NCBI GenBank assembly: GCA_946615275.1
Contig: CAMOHV010000120.1
Coordinates: 1 to 5,355 of the forward strand
Length of the DNA: 5,355 nucleotides
From: an uncultured Verrucomicrobiota bacterium
Lineage (GTDB): Bacteria; Verrucomicrobiota; Kiritimatiellia; RFP12; UBA1067
Direction of reading: 5' to 3'
The notes under the pieces are model-generated. The model searched no databases. It was not told where the DNA came from and worked only from the letters and a program-made list of their open reading frames with translations. This document shows, one piece after another, positions 1-5,320 of this stretch (positions are counted from its first letter, which is position 1; the number at the start of each line of letters is the position of its first letter). Made by a program: the position numbers and the translations under genes.

Positions 1-97
1 GCGCCCGCACGGCAGGGATCGTGGCGCCTAGAAGCCACCAGGAGACGACCGCCAGGGCGGCCGCCTCGCAAGTTATCTGCAGACCGAATGAAATCAT
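1..97 (-). CDS. N-terminus of a probable membrane protein, cut by the window edge
   Basis: This is an open frame from an ATG at 97 to the left edge: 32 codons plus one base, with no stop. The peptide starts MISFGLQITCEAAALAV and continues into VSWWLLGATIPAVRA. Residues of about 13-30 form a hydrophobic stretch (AAALAVVSWWLLGATI) consistent with a membrane segment or signal anchor followed by an arginine. The other two frames here give either a stop directly after the ATG overlap or an Arg/Gly-rich peptide that does not look like protein. A strong promoter (-35 TTGCCA, 17-bp spacer, -10 TATAAT) points directly into this frame. No Shine-Dalgarno is visible, and the predicted transcription start lies only a few bases before the ATG. 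The family is not recognisable from so short a piece. An alternative is that the true start lies further left, outside the window. Confidence 0.5.
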   Translation of the reverse strand, partial: MISFGLQITCEAAALAVVSWWLLGATIPAVRA

Positions 98-105
98 CGT
101 CTGCT

Positions 106-134
106 ATTATAACCTATTGGGCGGCGGCTGGCAA
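106..134 (-). promoter_or_regulatory. Sigma70-type promoter for the left-edge gene
   Basis: On the minus strand, TTGCCA (134-129) is followed by a 17-bp spacer and a perfect TATAAT (111-106). The -10 matches the housekeeping consensus fully, the -35 matches TTGACA at four of six positions, and the spacing is optimal. The predicted transcription start is near 99-100, two to three bases upstream of the ATG at 97, so the transcript would be practically leaderless. Two direct repeats of GTTTTGCCCT lie immediately upstream of the -35 box and could be an operator or activator site. Confidence 0.6.
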
Positions 135-158
135 GGGCAAAACACGACAGGGCAAAAC
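134..158 (-). repeat. Direct repeat GTTTTGCCCT x2 upstream of the -35 box
   Basis: The 10-mer GTTTTGCCCT (minus strand) occurs at 158-149 and again at 143-134, a 15-bp period, with the second copy touching the -35 box of the left-edge promoter. Two identical half-sites at this position could bind a regulator. The 15-bp period is not a whole number of helical turns, so binding to the same helix face is not implied. A regulatory role is inference. Confidence 0.35.
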
Positions 159-315
159 GTACCCACGGCGGTTGAACTTCGACCCCACCAATGATTTTTA
201 CCAGCTACCGTGCGGAGGGCGGACGGTTGAATCCTCCGCGTCGCACCCAGCAGCTACTGCATTCGCAGCCGTTCTCCACGGGACGGCCACACGTGCCGTC
301 GACGAACTGCAGCCT

Positions 316-486
316 TCAGAACCCGTGTTCGCCGTCAGTCCACAAGTCCCCCAAAATTCTCCATTCTCCATTCCCGCCCATGCCCCTGTCGTTCTTCGGC
401 ACGACGGTCAGCGCAATTCCCAGAATCACACCCACAAGGGCGATCTCCCTCCGCAGTGAAAACTCGTTGAACCTTAATCCCTCACT
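316..486 (-). pseudogene. Possible degraded membrane-anchor reading frame
   Basis: On the minus strand an open stretch of 56 codons runs from just after a TAA at 489-487 to a TGA at 318-316. Its first half looks protein-like: LRFNEFSLRREIALVGVILG then IALTVVPKNDRGM. That is a basic RR followed by about 16 hydrophobic residues and a charged turn, as in a membrane anchor. There is no in-frame ATG before the hydrophobic part and no ribosome site. The second half runs into the GGAGAAT tandem repeat, so it is unlikely to be genuine protein. A frame one base away begins MGHVK then stops, so a frameshifted ancestral start is conceivable. This may be a decayed gene start or chance. Confidence 0.2.
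338..376 (-). repeat. GGAGAAT heptad tandem repeat with an ATTTTGGGG tail
   Basis: On the plus strand ATTCTCC is repeated exactly at 356-362 and 363-369, with a degenerate third copy at 370-376; on the minus strand this reads GGAGAAT. It runs directly into ATTTTGGGGGACT (minus strand). A similar arrangement, GGATGGAGGACGGGGGC followed by ATTTTGGGGAACT, lies about 510 bp away at 851-888 in the same orientation. The two stretches therefore look like two diverged copies of one dispersed spacer repeat. Confidence 0.45.
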
Positions 487-497
487 TTACATGCCCC

Positions 498-552
498 ATA
501 TCCTGTTATATCTCACACAGAGGCGCAGAGAGCGCGGAGTTTAAGAGGATAT
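498..552. repeat. 55-bp element with 7-bp terminal inverted repeats and a purine-rich core
   Basis: ATATCCT at 498-504 and AGGATAT at 546-552 are perfect inverted repeats. They enclose a purine-rich core containing CACAGAGGCGCAGAGAGCGC (516-535). GAGGCGCAGAGA-like cores recur between genes in many unrelated bacterial genomes, as I recall them, so this may be a copy of a dispersed non-coding repeat. The terminal repeats could equally be a weak stem. No transposase or target duplication is visible. Confidence 0.35.
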
Positions 553-668
553 CTAGTTTGATTCAATCTTTACCTCTTTTTACCAATTGGATGAAACACA
601 CTCTTTGATTTCTTCTCTTCATGACTTTCATTCCTCCTGGCGCGCAGACGCCTGCCACCATTGGCTTC

Positions 669-759
669 GCCGCACTGCGGCATTTCCGGGCGCGGCTACT
701 GTGGTGCCAGTTCCAGCTGGCATGGATCTTCTGGCTCCTCGTCCGGCCCGTCGAGGCCG
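669..759. repeat. Cluster of small GC-rich inverted repeats
   Basis: Three short palindromic structures occur within 90 bp: GCCGC-act-GCGGC at 669-681, TGCCAG-ttccag-CTGGCA at 705-722, and CGGCC-cgtcga-GGCCG at 744-759. Each could form a small hairpin in RNA or single-stranded DNA. None is followed by a T-run on either strand, so they are not typical intrinsic terminators. They could be parts of an extragenic palindromic repeat, or chance in GC-rich sequence. Confidence 0.3.
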
Positions 760-815
760 TTCCACCTGCCGTGGCGCGTGAACAGCCGAGGTGCGCCATG
801 CCCTTCAATGGAAAA

Positions 816-866
816 TGGGGAAGTCCAGCAAAACGCAGGTATCTACTTGGAGCTGGTAGTTCCCCA
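816..866 (-). terminator. Candidate hairpin terminator of the three-gene operon
   Basis: TGGGGAA (816-822) pairs perfectly with TTCCCCA (860-866). After a small internal loop, CCAGC (825-829) pairs with GCTGG (852-856), leaving a 22-nt loop. On the minus strand the stem is followed by ATTTTCC, a short T-run, and it lies about 55 nt beyond the DUF1501 stop codon. That position and polarity suit transcript termination or 3'-end protection. The large loop and short T-run make it a weak intrinsic terminator. Confidence 0.3.
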
Positions 867-891
867 AAATCGCCCCCGTCCTCCATCCACC

Positions 892-926
892 CTACGCACT
901 AAGCACTAGGCACTCCGCACTACGCG
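892..926 (-). repeat. Degenerate heptad array TGCNNAG overlapping the DUF1501 stop
   Basis: Five consecutive 7-mers on the plus strand read CTACGCA, CTAAGCA, CTAGGCA, CTCCGCA and CTACGCG, sharing the pattern CTNNGCA/G. On the minus strand this is a TGCNNAG-type array. The last unit (920-926) contains the TAG stop of the DUF1501 gene (922-920) and most of its last alanine codon. The array thus begins within the coding end and runs out into the spacer. Confidence 0.6.
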
Positions 927-2095
927 TATATCTCGCGCAGGCGGCCGGTCTGCGAGGCGGGCGGAAGCACGCTCATCTTGAGTCCGCGCGGATTGGGCAG
1001 CTGGCCATCGGGGTCCACTCCACACATCTCGCAGATGGAGCCGAGGAAGTCTACGGGCGAGACGGGGCGCTCGGCTACGGCGGAGGTCGTCGCGTCAGAC
1101 TTCCCCACCACGCATCCGCCGCGGAAACCGCCTCCCGCGAGAAGCGCCGAGAAGCACTTGCACCAGTGGTTGCGCCCGCCGTTCCACGGAGCGTCGCGGT
1201 CGATCTTCGGCTTGCGCCCAAACTCGCCGCTCATCCACACGATGGTGGAGTCCAGAAGTCCCTTCGCCTTGAGGTCGGCGAGAAGCGCGGAGACGGCCTG
1301 GTCCATGTCCGCCGTCGTGCGGCGCATAGTCTCGAAATGGCGCTTGTGGGAATCCCAGCCGGGCACGTTGATGGTGATGTACGGCACGCCGTACTCCACG
1401 AGGCGGCGCGCGGCGAGGCAGGACTGCCCGATCATGGTGCGTCCGTAGCTGTTGCGCACGGAGGCGGGCTCGAGCGAGAGGTCGAACGTCTTGGCGGCGT
1501 TTCCGGAGATGACCTTGCGCGCGGCGACGCCGGCGGCGTCGAACTCGTCGTGCGCTGACGAAGGGTCGAGCTTCGCGAGCGCGGCGAAGCGGGCGTCCAC
1601 CTGCTCGTGCGTGAGGCCGCCCGGCGGCACTATGCCGTCAACGACGAACCGCGGCGCCATGGGGCTGCCGCCCGTCACGAGCGGCGCCCACTCCTCGCCA
1701 AGGAAGCCCACCTCGGAGAATCTGCCCTTCGCCCTCGTGAGGATCACGAACGGCGGGATGTCGCCGCCATACTCCTTCGCCTTCATCATGGAGAGCGTCG
1801 CACCGATGGCGGGATACGTCTCGCCGCCGCCAGGGTTGCGCCCTGTCTGCATGAGGTACGTGGCGGTCTCGTGCCCGAAGTGCGGATGCGTCATGGAGCG
1901 CACCACGCTGAAGAGGTCGGCGCAGGCGGCGAGCTTGGGGAGCCACTCGTGTATCTCCATGCCCTTGGCGGCTGTGGGGATGGAGGATAGGCCGTTGTTG
2001 TAGTCGAAGCCCGCGTCGGGCTTGGGGTCGAATGTCTCGAGCTGGCATGGGCCGCCCCAGAGCCATATCTCTATCACGCTTTTAGCTGGTTTCAT
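920..2095 (-). CDS. DUF1501 family protein without a signal peptide
   Basis: This 391-aa protein spans nearly the whole DUF1501 domain, a family in the alkaline phosphatase/sulfatase-like fold group with no settled reaction. Visible hallmarks are SVIEIWLWGGP (6-16), TFDPKP (21-26), RSMTHPHFGHET (66-77), GWDSH (246-250), GEFGRKPKI (290-298, where many relatives have EFGRTP), GRNHW (307-311) and VGKSD (330-334). The C-terminus ends with PVDFLGSICEMCGVDPDG and a REIYA tail. The conserved His/Asp positions suit metal binding, by analogy with the fold. Relatives usually carry an N-terminal Tat signal; here the domain begins at residue 6. No earlier in-frame ATG, GTG or TTG exists before a TGA at 2128-2126, so no signal can be added. 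AGGTG at 2105-2101 lies 5 nt before the ATG, and the upstream gene's stop is 1 nt away (TGACATG), suggesting translational coupling. It has eight cysteines, including CxC (312-314) and CxxC (355-358). The family call is firm; the substrate and location are unknown. Confidence 0.93.
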   Translation of the reverse strand: MKPAKSVIEIWLWGGPCQLETFDPKPDAGFDYNNGLSSIPTAAKGMEIHEWLPKLAACADLFSVVRSMTHPHFGHETATYLMQTGRNPGGGETYPAIGATLSMMKAKEYGGDIPPFVILTRAKGRFSEVGFLGEEWAPLVTGGSPMAPRFVVDGIVPPGGLTHEQVDARFAALAKLDPSSAHDEFDAAGVAARKVISGNAAKTFDLSLEPASVRNSYGRTMIGQSCLAARRLVEYGVPYITINVPGWDSHKRHFETMRRTTADMDQAVSALLADLKAKGLLDSTIVWMSGEFGRKPKIDRDAPWNGGRNHWCKCFSALLAGGGFRGGCVVGKSDATTSAVAERPVSPVDFLGSICEMCGVDPDGQLPNPRGLKMSVLPPASQTGRLREIYA

Positions 2096-2096
2096 G

Positions 2097-3455
2097 TCAG
2101 CACCTGTAGAGGAATTCCCTTGTGTTCAGTAGGCACCACGCAAGGTCGCGGGGCGCGAGTTTGGCGGCTTCCACCGTCCTGCGCTCGGCGGACGTCGGGG
2201 AACGGCCGAGGAACTTGCGGTAGAGGAGCCCGACGCGCTCGTTCGGCTTCATCTTCGAGAACCACGGGCGCGCCGTCATGCGCGATATCCGGTCGTAGAG
2301 CTTGCCGGAGTTGAAGAGATAGAGCCGCTGCTTGGCGGTGACGGAGTTGTCGCGCTCGGAGAGCTCGCCGCTGTCGCGCGCGGGGCGCCCGAAGAGGAGG
2401 AGGAACGCGTTGGCGATCGAGCCGTCCTCTATCAGGATCGAGCGGCGGTCCGGGGGGAGGAACGTGAACGGCTCGGGTGCTATGGACTGGTAGTCGCGGC
2501 CGGAGCCGGTGATGTCGCAGATGGCGTCGTCCAGCACCTCGGCGTCGAGCCTGCGGCGCGGGAAGCCGCCCGTCACGCTGCCGCGCGCGTAGGCGCCGGA
2601 GAGGACGACGGCCCTCACGAGGGGCTTCAGGCGGTAGCCGCCCTTGCGGAAGACCTCGACGAGCTCCTTCTCGTCGGGCCTGGCCGCGCCCTCCTTCGGC
2701 TCGCCGAACATCCAGTGGAGGACGCGCTCGACGGGCGCGGCGGCGAAGCGGTCCGCGAAGGGCCCCGTGAGAAGATGCACGAAGTCGGCTGGCGCGGGCC
2801 CGTCGCCCGGCTCCACCCACACGATCTCCTCCTTCCACTCGCGCGTGCCCTTGTAGGAGACGCGCCTGAAATAGTCGGCGAACTTGTCGGACGCCTTGCC
2901 GAGGAACGTGAGCGACGCCACTTCGGAGAGCCCTTCAGGCGTGCGCTTCGCGCTCGCCCTGAGGAAGTTCGCCTCCGGCACGCGGAAGTTGGACCCCTCG
3001 GCGCCGAGGAGCGCTGCGGCGAAATGGTTCCACGGCTCGTCGTTCTTCACGAACTCGCGTATGCGGCGGTGGTATACGTACACCGCGTTGGGCCAGAGGT
3101 TGATGGGGAACTCGCTCTTCACGCGGAGGATGTCCGCGTAGCGCATGCTCCAGTAGTCGGCGAAGCCGTCGGAATCAAGGAGCGAATCGACGAGATGCTC
3201 CTTCTTCGCCGGGTCGCGCGACTCCTCGTAGCGGCGCGACTCCTCTGGGGTCGGGATGCGGCCGCAGATGTCAAGGTAGAGGCGGCGCGCCATCGTGGAG
3301 TCGGTGGCGAGGCCGTCTGCCGTCTCGAGCGGGCCGTGCCCCCCCTTGCCGGGCGTCGCCGCGCCGCCCTTCGCGGAGGCGCAGCCGCCGGCGAGCGACG
3401 CAATGGCCGCGAGCGCGGCCGCATCGCCCAGGAACTCTCGTCTGGTAAATTCCAT
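2097..3455 (-). CDS. Compact DUF1549/DUF1553 Tat-lipoprotein
   Basis: This 452-aa protein matches the DUF1549-DUF1553 pairing typical of PVC bacteria, of unknown biochemical role and often linked by context to glycan degradation. The N-terminus has a twin-arginine motif (TRREFLG, 4-10), a hydrophobic Ala-rich segment and a lipobox-like LAGGC with Cys25, so Tat export and lipid anchoring are predicted. DUF1549 covers about 56-195 (RLYLDICGRIPTPEE; LLDSDGFADYWSMRYADILR). DUF1553 covers about 295-450 (RRRLDAEVLDDAI; LLLFGRPARDSGE; LYLFNSGKLYDRI; LLNTREFLYR). Common relatives are much longer and carry CxxCH heme-type motifs; none exists here, the only cysteines being at 25, 64, 313, 441 and 452. 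The segment after SLTFLGKASDKFADYF, where a CxxCHxHPF motif is often found, lacks it. The start at 3455 is supported by the Tat signal and by AAAGG at 3468-3464, 8 nt upstream. It lies 28 nt after the ThuA gene and 1 nt before the DUF1501 gene. Confidence 0.9.
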   Translation of the reverse strand: MEFTRREFLGDAAALAAIASLAGGCASAKGGAATPGKGGHGPLETADGLATDSTMARRLYLDICGRIPTPEESRRYEESRDPAKKEHLVDSLLDSDGFADYWSMRYADILRVKSEFPINLWPNAVYVYHRRIREFVKNDEPWNHFAAALLGAEGSNFRVPEANFLRASAKRTPEGLSEVASLTFLGKASDKFADYFRRVSYKGTREWKEEIVWVEPGDGPAPADFVHLLTGPFADRFAAAPVERVLHWMFGEPKEGAARPDEKELVEVFRKGGYRLKPLVRAVVLSGAYARGSVTGGFPRRRLDAEVLDDAICDITGSGRDYQSIAPEPFTFLPPDRRSILIEDGSIANAFLLLFGRPARDSGELSERDNSVTAKQRLYLFNSGKLYDRISRMTARPWFSKMKPNERVGLLYRKFLGRSPTSAERRTVEAAKLAPRDLAWCLLNTREFLYRC

Positions 3456-3483
3456 TCGCTTTGCCTTTCGGGAGGTGGTCGCG

Positions 3484-5223
3484 TCACCTGCGGGGCGTGT
3501 CGGGGCAGTCGAGGTCGCCGAAGCAGTACTGGAGGCCGGCGAGCATGTGGAGGAGGCGGGGCTTGTCTATGAACGCGCGCTTGTCGTGCCCGAAGGAGGT
3601 GTAGAAGACGCGCCCCTCGCCGTAGCGGCGCACCCAGGAGACGGCGAAGTCGCGGTCGGCGCGGAGCTTGTCCGCGCCGCGGCTCTTGGCCCAGCGCTCG
3701 GCGGCGTCGTTGGTGGCCTTGTCGGAGAGGTCCATCGAGATGAGCACGCGGTCCTTCTCGCGCGAATAGGCGGGGGAGGAGTGCATGTAGATCTCGTCGC
3801 TGATCTTGAAGGAGGCGGGGAGGTCCTTGAACGGCGCCATGAGCGGATGGGAGGCCTCCTCGTTCTTCATGAGCCAGTTGCCGCCGGCCATCCAGGGATG
3901 GCCCCAGAAGAGGCCGCCGTTCATGTCGGCGACCACGGGGCTGTCGTAAAAGGAGTCCACGGCGGAGTGGATGAGGCAGAGGCCCCTTCCGCCCTTCACA
4001 TACTCGACGAGGGCCTTCTCGATGGCCGGGAAGCGCTTCACGCTGATGAAGGTGCTGTTGTTGATCGCCACGGCGTCGTACTGGGCGAGCTTTGCGGCGT
4101 CGCCGAGGACGGACACGTCGGCCGTCACGTCCAGCGAGAACGCGCCCGTCTTCTTCGCGGCGATCTCGAACGCGCGGTTGCCGTAGGCGAGCGCGTCGTT
4201 GTGGCTGTAGCCGAACGCGCGCGTCACCATGAGCGCCCTGCGCGGACGCTTCGGCGCGGCCGGGAGGCCGCCCGCCACGATGTCCTCGATCTTCGTCTCG
4301 TCCTGAGGCGTGACGGCCACCCACGGGATCGGCCACTGCCATCCGCCCACGGGGAAGGCGGTCATCATCGAGAAGCGCTTTCCGGCGGCGGCGTAGCTCC
4401 AGACGATGCGCTTGTCGCGAGTCACCTCGAACGCCGTCGTGCGGCTGCCGTCCTCAACGCCGTTCGCGTATGTGCCAACGACGATGTTGCCGTTCTTCTG
4501 CTCCCAGATGCCGCAGAGGTTTGCGAGCTTGAGCTCGGGGGCGTCCTCGCACTTGAACTGCCAGGCGACCTTGTGGTCCGGCGTGTACTCCGTCACGGCG
4601 TCGAGGTGCGAGACGAGCGTGTTGCCGTTTGCGCGGCGCAGGCAGTCGAAGGTGATCTTCGCGGGCACGTTCTGCTCCCAGACGAGCTTGCCGGACTTGT
4701 CGTACTCGCGCACTATGTTCGCGGTGGAGCAGCACACAAGGTACGTCCCCTTGTCCGTCTTGCGGATCATGCGGTAGTGGTGGTGCGGGCCTCCGGGGAT
4801 CTTGCCCTCGGCGTTGGTGGGGTCGCCCTTGAACTTCACGACGGGCTCCCACGTGCCGGCCTTGAGCTCGGTGATGTAGTCCGTGCCGTTCTCGGCCACG
4901 ACGATGTTGCCGTTCTTCAGCACCTCGAAGCCGAACACGCCCTCCTTCTCGCAGGGTTTGTAGACTAGCTCGTCCTTCCCCGAGACGATGTCGATGCGGC
5001 GCAGGTCGCCGTTCGAGTAGTACACATGCTCGCCGTGCTTCCACACGCGATGGATGTTGCCGCAGCCCGACTTGTTCCAGGCCACGCGCCCGTCCGGCGC
5101 CACAAGGAACGCGCGGCCCGCGCCGCACACGAGAAGCGGCTGGCCCATGCTGCCCTTGATCGGCGAATCCGCCGAAACCAACCCCGCCGCGACCGCGGCG
5201 AGCGCGAGAAACTTCATTTTCAT
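3484..5223 (-). CDS. Exported beta-propeller/ThuA fusion protein
   Basis: This 579-aa protein has a Sec signal peptide (MKMKFLALAAVAAGLVSA, probable cut after Ala18). Residues of about 28-280 are a PQQ/WD40-like propeller. NGN-beta motifs occur at 103-110, 198-205 and 243-250, and strands ending in W are seen in GRVAW (45-49), KLVW (179-182), KVAW (218-221) and RIVW (272-275). Residues 328-565 are a ThuA-like domain (class I glutamine amidotransferase-like fold): RRALMVTRAFGYSHND (328-343), YDAVAINNS (382-390), GGRGLCLIHSAVDSFYDSP (411-429), HPLMAPF (459-465), and WVRRYGEGRVFYTSFGHD (530-547). ThuA proteins are tied to sugar (trehalose) metabolism, but this class has no defined reaction. An in-frame upstream ATG at 5328 would add 35 residues that ruin the signal peptide. 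The ATG at 5223 has AAGGAG at 5235-5230 with 6-nt spacing and is preferred. First gene of the operon; probably periplasmic or extracellular. Confidence 0.9.
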   Translation of the reverse strand: MKMKFLALAAVAAGLVSADSPIKGSMGQPLLVCGAGRAFLVAPDGRVAWNKSGCGNIHRVWKHGEHVYYSNGDLRRIDIVSGKDELVYKPCEKEGVFGFEVLKNGNIVVAENGTDYITELKAGTWEPVVKFKGDPTNAEGKIPGGPHHHYRMIRKTDKGTYLVCCSTANIVREYDKSGKLVWEQNVPAKITFDCLRRANGNTLVSHLDAVTEYTPDHKVAWQFKCEDAPELKLANLCGIWEQKNGNIVVGTYANGVEDGSRTTAFEVTRDKRIVWSYAAAGKRFSMMTAFPVGGWQWPIPWVAVTPQDETKIEDIVAGGLPAAPKRPRRALMVTRAFGYSHNDALAYGNRAFEIAAKKTGAFSLDVTADVSVLGDAAKLAQYDAVAINNSTFISVKRFPAIEKALVEYVKGGRGLCLIHSAVDSFYDSPVVADMNGGLFWGHPWMAGGNWLMKNEEASHPLMAPFKDLPASFKISDEIYMHSSPAYSREKDRVLISMDLSDKATNDAAERWAKSRGADKLRADRDFAVSWVRRYGEGRVFYTSFGHDKRAFIDKPRLLHMLAGLQYCFGDLDCPDTPRR

Positions 5224-5229
5224 GCAAGA

Positions 5230-5235
5230 CTCCTT
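5230..5235 (-). promoter_or_regulatory. Shine-Dalgarno that fixes the propeller-ThuA start
   Basis: AAGGAG on the minus strand, preceded by further A residues, sits 6 nt before the ATG at 5223. It selects this ATG over the upstream in-frame ATG at 5328, which falls inside the inverted repeat at the window edge and upstream of the predicted promoter. Confidence 0.8.
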
Positions 5236-5251
5236 TTTTGGATGCGAATTG

Positions 5252-5260
5252 ATTATAGCA
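5252..5260 (-). promoter_or_regulatory. Extended -10 promoter of the ThuA-DUF1553-DUF1501 operon
   Basis: The minus strand reads TGCTATAAT (5260-5252): a perfect TATAAT with the TGN extension. There is no good -35 match at 16-18 bp spacing (TACCAT is the 17-bp candidate), as expected for an extended -10 promoter. The predicted start near 5245 gives a 5' leader of about 22 nt that includes the AAGGAG ribosome site. No operator is evident. Confidence 0.6.
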
Positions 5261-5320
5261 TATTTCCGCCGAGGATGGTAGATGCTTCCCCAGAAACCAG
5301 AAACGGTGAAAAGACAGAGT

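Larger units (their letters stand above)
98..919. other. Long intergenic spacer without a convincing gene, rich in small repeats
   Basis: Roughly 820 bases between the DUF1501 stop and the left-edge gene contain no reading frame with a recognisable protein. The open frames present are low-complexity, Arg/Ser/Pro-rich or lack a usable start. What can be seen is: a 6-bp-stem hairpin at 282-300 (GACGGC/GCCGTC); a GGAGAAT heptad repeat at 356-375; a short hydrophobic open frame at 316-486; a purine-rich element bounded by ATATCCT/AGGATAT at 498-552; an AT-richer stretch at about 540-630; a GC-rich stretch with several small hairpins at 669-759; a larger hairpin at 816-866; and a heptad array at 892-926. 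The mosaic texture suggests accumulated dispersed repeats and decayed sequence rather than one lost gene. Confidence 0.6.

Noticed and set aside
168..190. tRNA-like 3' end (GGTTGAACTTCGACC followed by CCACCA)
   Set aside because: The loop does not match the TTCRA consensus, and no matching acceptor, anticodon or D arms are found upstream.
88..544. Overlapping plus-strand frames of 123 and 117 codons
   Set aside because: They have Pro/Ser/Thr/Arg-rich sequence without a domain, run through the tandem repeats, and no promoter or ribosome site precedes them.
563..886. 107-codon minus-strand frame in the spacer
   Set aside because: It reads through the hairpins and dispersed repeats, is Arg/Ser/Ala-rich with no recognisable domain, and lacks a good ribosome site at its ATG. 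Only the tiny tail segment is mentioned separately.
892..926. CRISPR array or direct-repeat array interpretation of the heptads
   Set aside because: The units are 7 bp with no spacers, which is a simple tandem repeat rather than a CRISPR.
2715..3572. 285-codon plus-strand frame
   Set aside because: It is antisense to the DUF1553 gene and across the junction with ThuA, with low complexity and no motif.
3119..4342. 407-codon minus-strand frame rich in Arg/Pro
   Set aside because: It is an out-of-frame reading of the ThuA and DUF1553 genes, with extreme Arg/Ala/Pro content and no domain.
3295..4968. 557-codon open frame on the plus strand
   Set aside because: It lies antisense to the ThuA and DUF1553 genes, and its Val/Ala/Glu/Leu/Gly-rich composition is typical of the complement of GC-rich coding DNA. 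The opposite strand encodes recognisable domains with signal peptides and ribosome sites.
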